The notes under the pieces are model-generated. The model ran no database searches. It saw only the letters and a list, made by a program, of their open reading frames with translations, and was not told the DNA's origin. From the NCBI GenBank assembly GCA_011390955.1, contig JAABRM010000016.1, positions 62,001 to 126,000 of the forward strand: a stretch of 64,000 nt of DNA. The letters are read 5' to 3'. This DNA comes from Oscillatoriales cyanobacterium. GTDB lineage: Bacteria > Cyanobacteriota > Cyanobacteriia > Cyanobacteriales > Laspinemataceae. Shown here in pieces: positions 55,369-64,000 of the stretch; within the stretch, counting starts at the first letter, position 1, and every line of letters begins with the position of its first letter. Position numbers and translations under genes: made by a program.

Positions 55369-56871
55369 TTATACTTTTTGTTTCCCAATTAACCAATAAG
55401 TAGTCATTTCTCCCTTGCCTTTGACCAAAATTTGACCGCGTTCTTCAAAAATATACTCATCTTTGAGAATTTCATAAGTTTCAGCGGTGACTTGAATTTT
55501 GCCAGGAAGTCCTGATGATTCCATGCGAGAAGCCAAATTTACCGTATCTCCCCAGAGGTCATAAATAAACTTTTTAATCCCAATCACCCCAGCAATCACT
55601 GGCCCAGTGTGAATGCCAATTCTAATTTGAAAAGACTCATCCATATCCACTTGAAATTGTTGAATTGCTTGCTGCATTTCTAATGCCATAAGCGCCACCG
55701 AAGCCGCATGATCGGGTTTATGAACGGGCAAGCCACCCGCAACCATATAGGCATCCCCAATGGTTTTAATTTTTTCTAACCCATAATTTTCGGTCAATTG
55801 GTCAAATTTGGAGAACATTTCATTGAGTAAATTAACCAGTTCTATGGGAGACATTCGGGCTGATAGTGGTGTAAAGCCAACAATATCCGCAAATAAAATA
55901 GTGGCTTCGTTGAAATATTCGGCGATCGCGCCATCAACTTCTTTATCAAACTCTTTTAACCGTTCGGCGATCGCCTGGGGTAAGACATTCAATAATAAGC
56001 GTTCTGACTTCTCCTGTTCTTGACTTAGATATAGGGTTAAATTACTCAAGCGAATAATAATATAAGCCGCCACCCCCAATCCCAGCACCATTAAGAATAA
56101 ATATAACCATAGTCGATAAAAATTGGTGGTGACGATCGCATCTTCATATCCGCGATCGTATGCTAAAGAAAGGAGTTCACTCCGTTGTGCGGTGGGCAGA
56201 CTCACAATCTCATTCAGCAGACGGTTGACTTCCGGCAAATGTTGCAAGATAATCCCGGAATGCACCAGGGCAATGTTCAAATCATTCCGCTCGTTGCCTA
56301 ACCGATCTCGTTGCTGGGAAATCGTTTGAATTTGCTCTCGGATTTCCGCCAGCAACTCGTTACTGGGTGATAAGTTATAAATGAGAATATCGCGCAACAA
56401 TTGATTCAGTCGATCGATCAATTGAGCCTCTCTGACTGGATCGCTTTCACTCACGGCATTAGCAATAGCGATCGGTAAATAAGCCAGGGAGTTTCTGACA
56501 ATCGCATTTTCGGTTTTAAAATCTTCTATATTTTGACTTTTTTCCTGAAACAGGTTTAAATAACTATCCAGAAAAAACGCCACCGTTTTGATATTTTTTT
56601 TCCTAAGACAAGGGGGAATTTGTTTTAAGCTATTAACGGTAATATCGTGTAAGCTTAAATAATAGACAATCAAATCATAATTTTTAAATCTACCAGTTCT
56701 TAACTGGAGAATACCTTCATTTATTCTAGCATCTAGTTCATTTAAATGCCGCAAATTGCTGACATAACTAGAGTGAATTTCAAAGTTTAGTTGAGTGGAG
56801 TGGAATAGCAAAAATAGAAACAGAATAAATCCCAAAATTGCGGCAATAACATTTAACAGAAAATTTTTCAT
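55369..56871 (-). CDS. Membrane adenylate cyclase, class III
   Basis: 500 residues. One helix (about 8-26), an all-alpha periplasmic domain (about 30-250, DAHL-like by pattern), a second helix (about 252-275), then the class III cyclase domain. Metal Asp residues are in FADIVGFT and KTIGDAYM. The purine-selecting pair is Lys (EKIKTIGD) and Asp (YDLWGDTVN), indicating ATP rather than GTP. It should make cAMP in response to a periplasmic signal. The ATG overlaps the stop of the di-haem peroxidase gene as ATGA, so the two are translationally coupled. Confidence 0.92.
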   Translation of the reverse strand: MKNFLLNVIAAILGFILFLFLLFHSTQLNFEIHSSYVSNLRHLNELDARINEGILQLRTGRFKNYDLIVYYLSLHDITVNSLKQIPPCLRKKNIKTVAFFLDSYLNLFQEKSQNIEDFKTENAIVRNSLAYLPIAIANAVSESDPVREAQLIDRLNQLLRDILIYNLSPSNELLAEIREQIQTISQQRDRLGNERNDLNIALVHSGIILQHLPEVNRLLNEIVSLPTAQRSELLSLAYDRGYEDAIVTTNFYRLWLYLFLMVLGLGVAAYIIIRLSNLTLYLSQEQEKSERLLLNVLPQAIAERLKEFDKEVDGAIAEYFNEATILFADIVGFTPLSARMSPIELVNLLNEMFSKFDQLTENYGLEKIKTIGDAYMVAGGLPVHKPDHAASVALMALEMQQAIQQFQVDMDESFQIRIGIHTGPVIAGVIGIKKFIYDLWGDTVNLASRMESSGLPGKIQVTAETYEILKDEYIFEERGQILVKGKGEMTTYWLIGKQKV

Positions 56872-57902
56872 AAAGGTTTCCCCTCATATTCTCCTGTTAG
56901 AGTGTTGAGAAACTGCACAATCAGTTGGATATGTTCCGATGAAATTGGGCGGAGTTGGTATTGGGCCATAATCACGATCGCTTCTTCTAAGCTGCCCGCA
57001 GAACCATCATGCAAATAAGGCTCCGTGAGAGTGACATTCCGCAAACTCGGTACTCTAAAAACATAGAGGTCTTTGGGATCGCCGGTGACATTAAATCTGC
57101 CTAAATCCGCTGGATTAATTTGCCCGCGATCCACAAAATAATTGCCTAAAATGCCAAATTTTTGAAATAAGTTTCCGCCGATATTCATACCTTGATGACA
57201 AGTGACACATCCATAAGTTTTAAAGATTTGATAGCCTTCTTTTTCCGCTTCAGTTAAGGCATCAGTATTTCCCCGTAAATAGCGATCGAACCGTGAATTA
57301 GGTGTATAGAGAGATTGTTCAAAAGTAGCGATCGCATCCCGAATATTTTCCTGAGTAATCCCATCGCTATAAGCTTGAGTAAATCCCCGGACGTACTTCG
57401 GGTCTTTTTTCACGTTTCCCAAAATTTCTGACCAATCACCTCCCATGATTTGGGGATCTAACAAATGAGCATCCAGTTGTTCTAATAAATCTTTATATTC
57501 CCCAGTCCAATGCTGCCTGAAGTTAAAACCACTATTAAACACGGTTAGGGTATTAGTTAAACTAATTTCACCGTTGACTCCCTGGGCTAAATCTTTACCA
57601 TCCACTCCTCCAGTTTTCAGATTGTGGCAACTGACACAGGAAAATTGCCGATTTTTAGACAAAACCGGATCTTTAAATAGTTTTTCTCCTAATACAACTT
57701 TATGTTCATCCAAGTCTAGTTTCAGGGGAATCGGTTGAATCGGTTCATCACCGATCATTAAAGTTTCATAACTCAAAGAATTTTTGGGAACTTGCATTTG
57801 GGAGTGAAAATTCGGCCAAGCGATCGCCAACCCCGTCACTATGATTATTGTTACTAATAACAAAATAGTAACTATTGATTTATTTGAATTTAAATTGAGC
57901 AT
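56868..57902 (-). CDS. Di-haem cytochrome c peroxidase family protein
   Basis: 344 residues. A single N-terminal membrane segment or signal anchor (about 10-30) precedes two c-type haem sites, CVSCH (89-93) and CVTCH (232-236). Typical blocks follow: RFDRYLRGNTDALTEAEKEGYQIF and VPSLRNVTLTEPYLHDGS. The family reduces H2O2 or oxidises protein substrates (MauG-like) in the periplasm. It is the first gene of a two-gene unit with the adenylate cyclase (ATGA overlap). Confidence 0.92.
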   Translation of the reverse strand: MLNLNSNKSIVTILLLVTIIIVTGLAIAWPNFHSQMQVPKNSLSYETLMIGDEPIQPIPLKLDLDEHKVVLGEKLFKDPVLSKNRQFSCVSCHNLKTGGVDGKDLAQGVNGEISLTNTLTVFNSGFNFRQHWTGEYKDLLEQLDAHLLDPQIMGGDWSEILGNVKKDPKYVRGFTQAYSDGITQENIRDAIATFEQSLYTPNSRFDRYLRGNTDALTEAEKEGYQIFKTYGCVTCHQGMNIGGNLFQKFGILGNYFVDRGQINPADLGRFNVTGDPKDLYVFRVPSLRNVTLTEPYLHDGSAGSLEEAIVIMAQYQLRPISSEHIQLIVQFLNTLTGEYEGKPL

Positions 57903-58316
57903 ATACTAAATATAAATAATTTATTCTACCAGATTTATCCGAAATAAATTACCATAAATTCGCGGATTTACCGAGGGATATTTCTCCTTATTTTTACGGA
58001 GATTCGACTAGCCGATCTGAATAATTCTGGGGGATATAAGTTTACGGGCAGAAATAACCACAGACCCCATGAGAAAAATAACTGTCATTCCCGCCGATGG
58101 CGGCCTTCGCGGGGGTAAACTCCGACGGGAATCCAAAGATTTACGCAGGGGAAAGAAAAGTGCAATTAATTATGTTCACCTACTTATGTATGCAACCACA
58201 TGGGGTAGTCTATGAGAGATCGCTCTTTCGGACTCCAGCCTGAAAACGAGAGCCAAATAATTACCCAGTGAGATTATGTTTTATCTAAAAAATAATCTCA
58301 GCAGGTCGCCGCGCCC
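57903..58316. other. Spacer with ATTCCCGCC palindromic core
   Basis: 414 bp between the TSUP gene stop and the peroxidase start. Positions 58087-58132 carry the interior palindrome of MITE family A (ATTCCCGCCGATGGCGGCC ... CGACGGGAAT) without its TATAGC ends. The promoter of the peroxidase-cyclase unit should be in 57905-58060. Nothing else recognised. Confidence 0.55.
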
Positions 58317-59105
58317 CTACATCAAGTTAAACGCCCCGCCTTTTACCAACATATATAACGCTAACAAAACTAAGAAGAATTGAAACCAGCGATTAATCCT
58401 ATTCGGGGCAATATTGGGCAATAACCAACTACCCAATTGCACCCCAATAATGCCCCCTGTGCCTAAACAAATCCCCGGAATCCATAACACATGACGATGC
58501 CAAGTATGTTGAATTAATCCAGAAGCAGCGATCGCCACCATTGCCCCTAAACTGGTGGGGGCGGCAGTTGTAATCGACTCTCCTAATAATAGGATTTGTA
58601 ACGGCACCATCACAATGCCACCTCCAATCCCAAATATCCCAGACATTACCCCAGCGATCGCGCCAATTTGGGCAAATTTCCATCCTAGTAATTGGTGAGA
58701 TAAAGTATTATTCAGATGGCTGGCATCGGCAGGATTATCTAATTCTTGGCTCAGATTTTCTCGCCAGTAAATTAGATAAATCGTCAATAATAATAAGCCG
58801 GAAAAAATCACAGCCAACCAGCGATCTGAAAGGCGATCGCCCAGCCACGCACCCACCTGAGCAGCGGGAATTCCCACCAAAGCAATTCGCCCACAAACAG
58901 GCAAATTTAATTCAGAAGTAAACCAGTTTCGCAAACTACCGGAAATTGCGGTAAGCAACACTCCGACTAAACTGGTTGCCGCTGCATTAATCACAGAAAA
59001 TCCCCAAAAAGTTAGCGCTGGTACAATGATAAATCCTCCACCTACTCCAAAAATGCCTGAGAGAAAACCAGTCCCTATTCCTAATAAAAATAGCCAGAAT
59101 AACAT
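58317..59105 (-). CDS. TSUP family (TauE/SafE) permease
   Basis: 262 residues, about eight helices in two homologous halves. Each half has the family signature: FLSGIFGVGGGFIIVPAL and VMSGIFGIGGGIVMVPL. These transport sulfite, sulfonates or other small organic anions. Substrate cannot be inferred from the neighbours. ATG start at 59105. Confidence 0.92.
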   Translation of the reverse strand: MLFWLFLLGIGTGFLSGIFGVGGGFIIVPALTFWGFSVINAAATSLVGVLLTAISGSLRNWFTSELNLPVCGRIALVGIPAAQVGAWLGDRLSDRWLAVIFSGLLLLTIYLIYWRENLSQELDNPADASHLNNTLSHQLLGWKFAQIGAIAGVMSGIFGIGGGIVMVPLQILLLGESITTAAPTSLGAMVAIAASGLIQHTWHRHVLWIPGICLGTGGIIGVQLGSWLLPNIAPNRINRWFQFFLVLLALYMLVKGGAFNLM

Positions 59106-59200
59106 TGTTTGTTATTTGTTTGTTATCTTTTAATTGTACTTCTGGTAATCGCCCTTTGATAATTACAGCATTTTTCAGGTTTGTCAACTACAAATATCCC

Positions 59201-59275
59201 TAGGGGCGAAGCATTCCGGCAGATGCTTTTTGAGTTAAAAGCCAGAGATTATATGCGGTCATGCTTCGCCCCTAC
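59201..59275. repeat. Palindromic repeat TAGGGGCGAAGCAT
   Basis: 14-bp perfect outer arms (59201-59214 with 59261-59274), enclosing about 46 nt. The same arm sequence occurs in the nested palindrome at 24721-24822. It lies between argS and the TSUP gene. Confidence 0.8.
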
Positions 59276-59310
59276 AAGCATCTTTGGTCTATTTAGTAGA
59301 AAAAGGCTGT

Positions 59311-59338
59311 AAAAAAAACGGTAGAAAAAAATCTACCG
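59311..59338 (-). terminator. Rho-independent terminator of argS
   Basis: On the minus strand: CGGTAGA, a loop of six T, TCTACCG, then eight T. It starts 10 bp after the argS stop codon. Confidence 0.9.
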
Positions 59339-59348
59339 CTTATGAATA

Positions 59349-61106
59349 TTACATCCGATCTAACACTTCAATTCCCAATAAATTTAAGCCTAATTTCAAA
59401 ATCCGGGCAGTAAAATCACACAGGAGTAAACGAGAAGTGTGGAAGGGTTCCTCTGCTTGCAAAACCGGACAGCGATCGTAAAACTGATTGAACTTTTGGC
59501 TCAATTCAAATAAATATTGACAAAGCCGATTTGGTAATAACTCCGTTTCCACCGCCGCGATCGCCTCACTGAACAGCAGAATATGTTTTGCTAAAGCAAT
59601 TTCCGTCTCTTCTTTAAGGAGAATTTGCTCACCCACCCCCAAATGTCCAAAATCAATATCACCTTTACGGCTAATTCCTTGAACTCGGACATAAGCATAA
59701 AGCATATAAGGGGCGGTATTCCCTTGCAAAGCCAGCATTTTATCGTAACTAAAAATATAGCTACTGGTGCGATTTTGGCTCAAGTCAGCATATTTCGCCG
59801 CACTCAAACCCACCACTTTTGCCACATGGTCAATAAATTCTGGAGTTTCTAACCGTCCCTCTACCTGAAGTCTCATTTCTAAATCAGCCTTAGCGCGGGC
59901 GATCGCCTCATCCAACAAATCCCGCAACCGCACAGTTTCCCCAGCGCGAGTTTTCAACTTCTTGCCATCTTCCCCTTGCACCAAACCAAAGGGAACATGA
60001 ACCACCTCTACATCATCAGCAATCCAACCAGCGCGAGTTGCCACCTGGAACACTTGGGCAAAATGGGTAGACTGACCCAAATCCGTCACATAAATAATCC
60101 GTTTTGCCCCATCTTCCTTAATCCGATAGCGCAAAGCTGCCAAATCCGTAGTCGCGTAATTGTAGCCACCATTGGACTTTTGCACAATCAACGGCTGAGG
60201 GTTTCCTTCTTTATTCATAAACCCTTCTAAAAACACACATTGGGCCCCTTGGTCTTCTTGTAATAATCCCAAGTTATCCAAATCTGCCACCACTGCGGGC
60301 AAAAAAGGATTATAAAAAGACTCACCCCGTTCCGTCACCTTAATATCCAGCAAATCATAAATCACCTGAAACTCACGACGAGATTGATCGCATAACAACT
60401 TCCAAGCTTGAATGGTTTCTGGATCTCCTGCTTGCAGTTTCACCACCGCTTGCCGGGAAATCTCACAAAACATTTCATCTTCATCAAAGCGCTGTTTGGC
60501 TTTTTTGTAGAAAGCCACCAAATCGCCAATATCCAAAGCATCCGCTTTGGTCAAAGCTTCGGGATAAGCTTCGCGCAAATAGGTAATCAGCATCCCAAAT
60601 TGGGTCCCCCAGTCACCCACATGATTCAGACGCAATACCTCGTGACCCCGAAATTCCAAAATTCGGGCAATACAATCGCCGATAATCGTCGATCGCAGAT
60701 GTCCGACGTGCATTTCTTTAGCAATATTAGGGCTAGAAAAATCCACCACAATTTTTTGGGGACTGTCCACCCGGTCTACTCCCAATCGGGCAAAACCCAC
60801 AATCGAACCAAGTTGGGCTTCCAGATAACTGGGTTTAATCATCAAATTAATAAAACCCGGCCCCGCTATTTCTGGGGCTTCGCAAATATCGCTCACATTT
60901 AAACGATCCACAATTTTCTGAGCAATATCGCGGGGCTTTTGCTTCAAGGGTTTCGCCAAAGACATAGCCACATTTGACTGGTAATCCCCAAATTTGGGAT
61001 TACTCGCAGGAACTAACAGGGGGTCAGTTGCCGCTAATTCTTGCCCAAAAGCAGCGACTAAAGCCTGTAAAAATCGTTCTTTGAGGAGAATAATTGGAGT
61101 TTTCAT
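59349..61106 (-). CDS. argS: Arginyl-tRNA synthetase
   Basis: 585 residues, normal length. N-terminal Add-1 domain; class I HIGH motif as HVGH in [14 protein letters not shown]-like region [14 protein letters not shown]-terminal DALR anticodon-binding domain ending [10 protein letters not shown]. It charges tRNA-Arg. ATG at 61106. A terminator follows directly. The 299-bp divergent spacer to the FAD oxidoreductase holds both promoters and no other feature. Confidence 0.97.
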   Translation of the reverse strand: MKTPIILLKERFLQALVAAFGQELAATDPLLVPASNPKFGDYQSNVAMSLAKPLKQKPRDIAQKIVDRLNVSDICEAPEIAGPGFINLMIKPSYLEAQLGSIVGFARLGVDRVDSPQKIVVDFSSPNIAKEMHVGHLRSTIIGDCIARILEFRGHEVLRLNHVGDWGTQFGMLITYLREAYPEALTKADALDIGDLVAFYKKAKQRFDEDEMFCEISRQAVVKLQAGDPETIQAWKLLCDQSRREFQVIYDLLDIKVTERGESFYNPFLPAVVADLDNLGLLQEDQGAQCVFLEGFMNKEGNPQPLIVQKSNGGYNYATTDLAALRYRIKEDGAKRIIYVTDLGQSTHFAQVFQVATRAGWIADDVEVVHVPFGLVQGEDGKKLKTRAGETVRLRDLLDEAIARAKADLEMRLQVEGRLETPEFIDHVAKVVGLSAAKYADLSQNRTSSYIFSYDKMLALQGNTAPYMLYAYVRVQGISRKGDIDFGHLGVGEQILLKEETEIALAKHILLFSEAIAAVETELLPNRLCQYLFELSQKFNQFYDRCPVLQAEEPFHTSRLLLCDFTARILKLGLNLLGIEVLDRM

Positions 61107-61405
61107 AATAATGGGGCGAATAAACTATAGTTTTGTTCGATAGCAGCAGATAGTTTTGTTAGATATTGGTCTACCGATTCGCTGACACGATCGCTGCATG
61201 AATCGCGGATTTTCCTGTCCGCAGGCAATGATTGCCTCCTGACATCAAAGTTCGGTTTCCTAACCTGACTAACTAAGTTATCTATTATTCTATGATCCAA
61301 TTTAGTAGATGCCTCGGATATTACTCATAAAATCCCCAAACCTGGGTTTATGAGTCAATGTCGATCCCTTCGCAATTCTGATTATTTTTGTCAACAAAAC
61401 AGCCC

Positions 61406-62668
61406 ATGACTCAAGACCTAGTTCTCATCGGTGGGGGACATAGCCACGCGATCGCCCTGAGAATGTGGGGCATGAACCCATTACCCGGAGTCCGCATCAC
61501 TTTAATTAGCGATGTCACCCATACCCCATATTCGGGAATGCTTCCGGGTCATATTGCTGGGTTCTACAATTATGACCAAAGTCATATTGATTTAAGACCC
61601 TTAGCCAACTTTGCCGGGGCGCAATTTTACTGCGATCGCGCCGTGGGTTTAGACTTAGCCAACAACCGCGTAATTTGTGCCAACCGTCCCCCAGTTGCCT
61701 TCGATATTTTATCCATTGACATTGGCAGCACCCCGGCAACCCTCTCCGTACCCGGCGCCGCAGACTATGCCATTCCTGCCAAACCCGTCCCAAACTTATT
61801 GCACCATTGGCATCAACTAACTGAAGAATTGCAGGTAGGGTCAACCACCGCTACGGAAAAGTCCCTACAAATAGGCATTGTTGGGGGTGGCGCCGGAGGT
61901 GTGGAATTAGCCTTATCCATGTCTGCCCGTTTAAATCAAATTCTCCGTTCCCAAAATCGCCCAAATCCCCAAAATCCCCAAAATCGCCCAAATTGTCCAA
62001 ATTTTCAGATTCATCTCTTCCAACGTAGCCCCGAAATCCTGCCCACTCATATCACTTATGTGCGAAATAAACTGCAAAAAATTCTCACTCAGCGCGGAAT
62101 TAACTTAAACTTAAGTGAGTCAGTTATCCGCGTAGAATCTCACTCCCCTGCTGATGGCGGGCTCCCCTGCTCCCCTGCTCCCCTGCCCCTCCGCTCCTCT
62201 GCCCCATCGCCCGTCACCGTATATTGTCACTCTGGGTTAACCGTAGAATGCGATCGCCTCTTTTGGGTTACAGAAGCATCCGCCCCTAGCTGGTTGCGGG
62301 AAGCTGGTTTAAGTACCGATGCCGATGGCTTCATTAAAGTGAGAAATACCCTCCAGTCAATTTCTCACTCTCACATATTTGCCACTGGAGACATTGCCAC
62401 CGCGATCGATCGCCCCCGTCCCAAAGCGGGAGTCTTTGCCGTCCGTCAGGGTAAACCTCTATATGAAAATTTGCGGCGAATTTTACAAGGTCAACCCCTC
62501 AAACCATTTAAACCGCAGAAAAATTTTCTCACTTTAATTGGTACAGGAGAAGGAAGTGCGATCGCTTCTCGTGGGGCTTTTGGTCTTGGGCCTTCTCCCC
62601 TGTTATGGCTTTGGAAAGATTGGATCGATCGCGAATTTATGGAAAAATTCCAAAATCTTCCCGATTAA
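61406..62668 (+). CDS. FAD-dependent NAD(P)H oxidoreductase, SelD-type fusion partner standing alone
   Basis: 420 residues. Dinucleotide-binding LVLIGGGHSHAIAL at the start, a second GIVGGGAGGVELAL, and FATGDIAT near the C-terminus. The sequence matches the N-terminal half of the long cyanobacterial fusion of an NADH-dehydrogenase-like domain with selenide, water dikinase. Here the protein ends at WIDREFMEKFQNLPD and no SelD half follows; a repeat cluster starts at once. Two low-complexity insertions are in frame: Pro-Asn-Gln repeats near residue 190 and a Pro/Ser stretch near 255-270 from TCCCCTGC repeats. ATG at 61406 is preferred to TTG at 61388. Confidence 0.85.
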   Translation: MTQDLVLIGGGHSHAIALRMWGMNPLPGVRITLISDVTHTPYSGMLPGHIAGFYNYDQSHIDLRPLANFAGAQFYCDRAVGLDLANNRVICANRPPVAFDILSIDIGSTPATLSVPGAADYAIPAKPVPNLLHHWHQLTEELQVGSTTATEKSLQIGIVGGGAGGVELALSMSARLNQILRSQNRPNPQNPQNRPNCPNFQIHLFQRSPEILPTHITYVRNKLQKILTQRGINLNLSESVIRVESHSPADGGLPCSPAPLPLRSSAPSPVTVYCHSGLTVECDRLFWVTEASAPSWLREAGLSTDADGFIKVRNTLQSISHSHIFATGDIATAIDRPRPKAGVFAVRQGKPLYENLRRILQGQPLKPFKPQKNFLTLIGTGEGSAIASRGAFGLGPSPLLWLWKDWIDREFMEKFQNLPD

Positions 62669-62950
62669 CCACCCTACACCCTACACCCTACATCCTACAC
62701 CCTACACCGGGGCAGAGGAGCTTTCGGAGCAGGGGTGCAGGGGAGCTTTCGGAGCAGAGGAGCAGAGGAGCAGAGGAGCAGAGGAGCAGAGGAGAACAAT
62801 TAACAATTAACAATTATCAATTAAATAGATTAATTATCAATTATCAATTGTTAATTGTTAATTATCAATTATCAATTAACAATTATCAATTATCAATTAT
62901 CAATTATCAATTATCAATTATTCCCTACACCCTACACCCTACACCCCTTA
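62669..62950. repeat. Repeat cluster after the FAD oxidoreductase
   Basis: CTACACC heptamers (62671-62705), two copies of GGAGCTTTCGGAGCAG, AGAGGAGC octamers (62755-62794), then more than 100 bp of AATTATCA/AACAATTA units in both orientations, closed by CTACACC heptamers. It ends shortly before the tRNA gene. Confidence 0.9.
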
Positions 62951-62974
62951 ACTGATAAGGGTTGCATCTAAAAC

Positions 62975-63060
62975 GGAGAGGGGGGGATTCGAACCCCCGA
63001 AGGATGTGACACCTTAATGGATTTCGAGTCCACCGCATTCAACCGCTCTGCCACCTCTCC
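62975..63060 (-). tRNA. tRNA-Ser (anticodon CGA)
   Basis: 86 nt. Acceptor arm GGAGAGG pairs with the 3' end CCTCTCC region. D-loop AGCGGTTGAATGCGG, anticodon loop CTCGAAA (anticodon CGA at 63024-63026, decoding UCG), long variable arm as in class II tRNAs, and TTCGAATC T-loop. The 3' CCA is not encoded. Confidence 0.96.
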
Positions 63061-63099
63061 ATATTTAATTATGCCTCATTTTAGGACATTTTGATCGTT

Positions 63100-64000
63100 T
63101 CAGAAAAAAGAATCCGATCCATCGGTATTTTCGATCGCCGAAACAAAGCCAGAATCAGGTTTCCACTGCAATGCCCCATCCCTTTCCGTAGAATAAATTG
63201 AGATATTGGCCTCAGTCAAGATAGCCGCCGTCTCTTCATCAATATTTTCCGAAGTCGCGATCGCCACCTCTGGGTTGAGTGCCATCAGTAAATCAGCTTT
63301 CAGGGGTTCTCCCGACCACCAGAGCACCTGTAAAGGTTTTCCCTGAGTTCCGGGTAACGACTTATGCTGTAACAACTGGTTTTGTTCTGACTGATTTCTT
63401 TCTTCCAGCCATAACCAAGTTCGATCGCCAATGGTCAATTCTACCAGCGCCGGTCGATCCTGGAGTAATTTTACCGATGTCGAACCTGCCGCAGGGAGAA
63501 TTTCGCCTACGGGTAAAACTTGATAAGAGGCATTACGGTCTTGTACCACACTGGTCAACGTAGCGTTGAGCGTCCCGGTCGAAGCAAAATTTCTCACCCT
63601 CACCTGGTCCATAATCAAATACCAGCCACTTCTAGATCCAGGGCTACTGGTAGCAATGCCCCAATCGATTTGATTAATCGCCTGTTGTCGCAAAAACGGT
63701 AAAATTGTGTATCTAGCGGTATTTTGATCCCCACTATTAATTAACGTCACTTTACCTCGATCTTGAATCACCAGCACTGGCTGACCGTTGGTTTGCAAAG
63801 CTGTGACTTGAAGAACCGTGGTTTGACGATGCCAAACTGGGACTATGATTAAAGCGATCGCAAACAAAAAAGCCCACACCCAGCGGCGCCCCTTATGCCA
63901 CCAAGGAACCGACCACAAAAAGATAATCAACCCATAAAGAATCAGCATTTGCACCAAGGAAAGCGTTCCGGTGGAAATTAAACTTCCCGGTAATCGGCTG
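63100..64000 (-). CDS. ComEC/Rec2 family protein, C-terminal part
   Basis: About 300 residues to the window edge, frame still open, so the N-terminal competence domain lies outside. The visible part begins with the end of the membrane region (GSLISTGTLSLVQMLILYGL, WWHKGRRWVWAFLFAIAL). Then comes the metallo-beta-lactamase-like domain that follows the channel in ComEC (VLQVTALQTNGQPVLVIQDRGKVTLINSG, ILPFLRQQAINQIDWGIAT). Metal ligands are poorly preserved, as in many cyanobacterial versions. ComEC forms the inner-membrane channel for DNA uptake. Confidence 0.82.
   Translation of the reverse strand, partial: SRLPGSLISTGTLSLVQMLILYGLIIFLWSVPWWHKGRRWVWAFLFAIALIIVPVWHRQTTVLQVTALQTNGQPVLVIQDRGKVTLINSGDQNTARYTILPFLRQQAINQIDWGIATSSPGSRSGWYLIMDQVRVRNFASTGTLNATLTSVVQDRNASYQVLPVGEILPAAGSTSVKLLQDRPALVELTIGDRTWLWLEERNQSEQNQLLQHKSLPGTQGKPLQVLWWSGEPLKADLLMALNPEVAIATSENIDEETAAILTEANISIYSTERDGALQWKPDSGFVSAIENTDGSDSFF

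Overview
The window comes from a filamentous, Oscillatoriales-type cyanobacterium. The HIP1 octamer GCGATCGC is scattered through genes and spacers. Cyanobacterial markers include the ndhA-I-G-E cluster of the photosynthetic NDH-1 complex, a CyanoP lipoprotein, a PatA/Pix-type chemotaxis cluster, a DUF3536 GH57 glucanase, a pentapeptide-repeat Ser/Thr kinase and an SLH protein. Species cannot be fixed from sequence alone. I see no rRNA, CRISPR array, transposase, integrase or prophage. One tRNA (Ser-CGA) is present.

Layout. 1-5.3 kb: two tandem two-component proteins, a secretion-leaderless GH25 lysozyme with four unfamiliar C-terminal repeats, an MBL-fold hydrolase and inorganic pyrophosphatase. 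5.7-13.5 kb: small membrane and exported proteins, arginine decarboxylase, a sugar-nucleotide pyrophosphorylase, ScpA, and an M23 peptidase with a TonB-C-like tail. 14-21 kb: kinase, Ca2+/H+ antiporter, GH57. 21.6-30 kb: Pix-like chemotaxis genes (PatA-type regulator, CheW, CheA hybrid), split by an opposite-strand block of phospholipase D, VTT-like membrane protein and radical SAM enzyme. 30-43.4 kb: duplicated Uma2 genes, maf, CyanoP, SLH/WG protein, PEP-CTERM protein and a 1944-residue alpha-2-macroglobulin. 43.5-48.2 kb: orphan DevA-like ATPase and ndhAIGE. 48.2-53.8 kb: an accessory block (radical SAM, DUF427, PP-loop protein, VapBC). 53.6-64 kb: serS, adenylate cyclase with di-haem peroxidase, TSUP permease, argS, FAD oxidoreductase, tRNA-Ser and the end of comEC.

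The strongest unusual signals are two accessory blocks flanked by copies of a neighbouring gene's 3' end. The displaced native 3' end of serS, with its own stop codon, survives as a pseudogene beside ndhE. The intact serS, on the far side of the 5.4-kb block, has a different C-terminus carrying a predicted membrane helix. Likewise, a decayed copy of the 3' part of the patA-like gene lies beyond the phospholipase/VTT/radical SAM block, just before cheW. No recombinase was found for either event.

The spacers are dense with small repeats: three MITE-like families with terminal inverted repeats, heptanucleotide tandem repeats, GAAACCCGGTTTC palindromes, AGGGGCG palindromes and a tiny GATGGCGG insertion. 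Related short repeats have entered coding sequence in frame in the chemotaxis proteins and in the FAD oxidoreductase.
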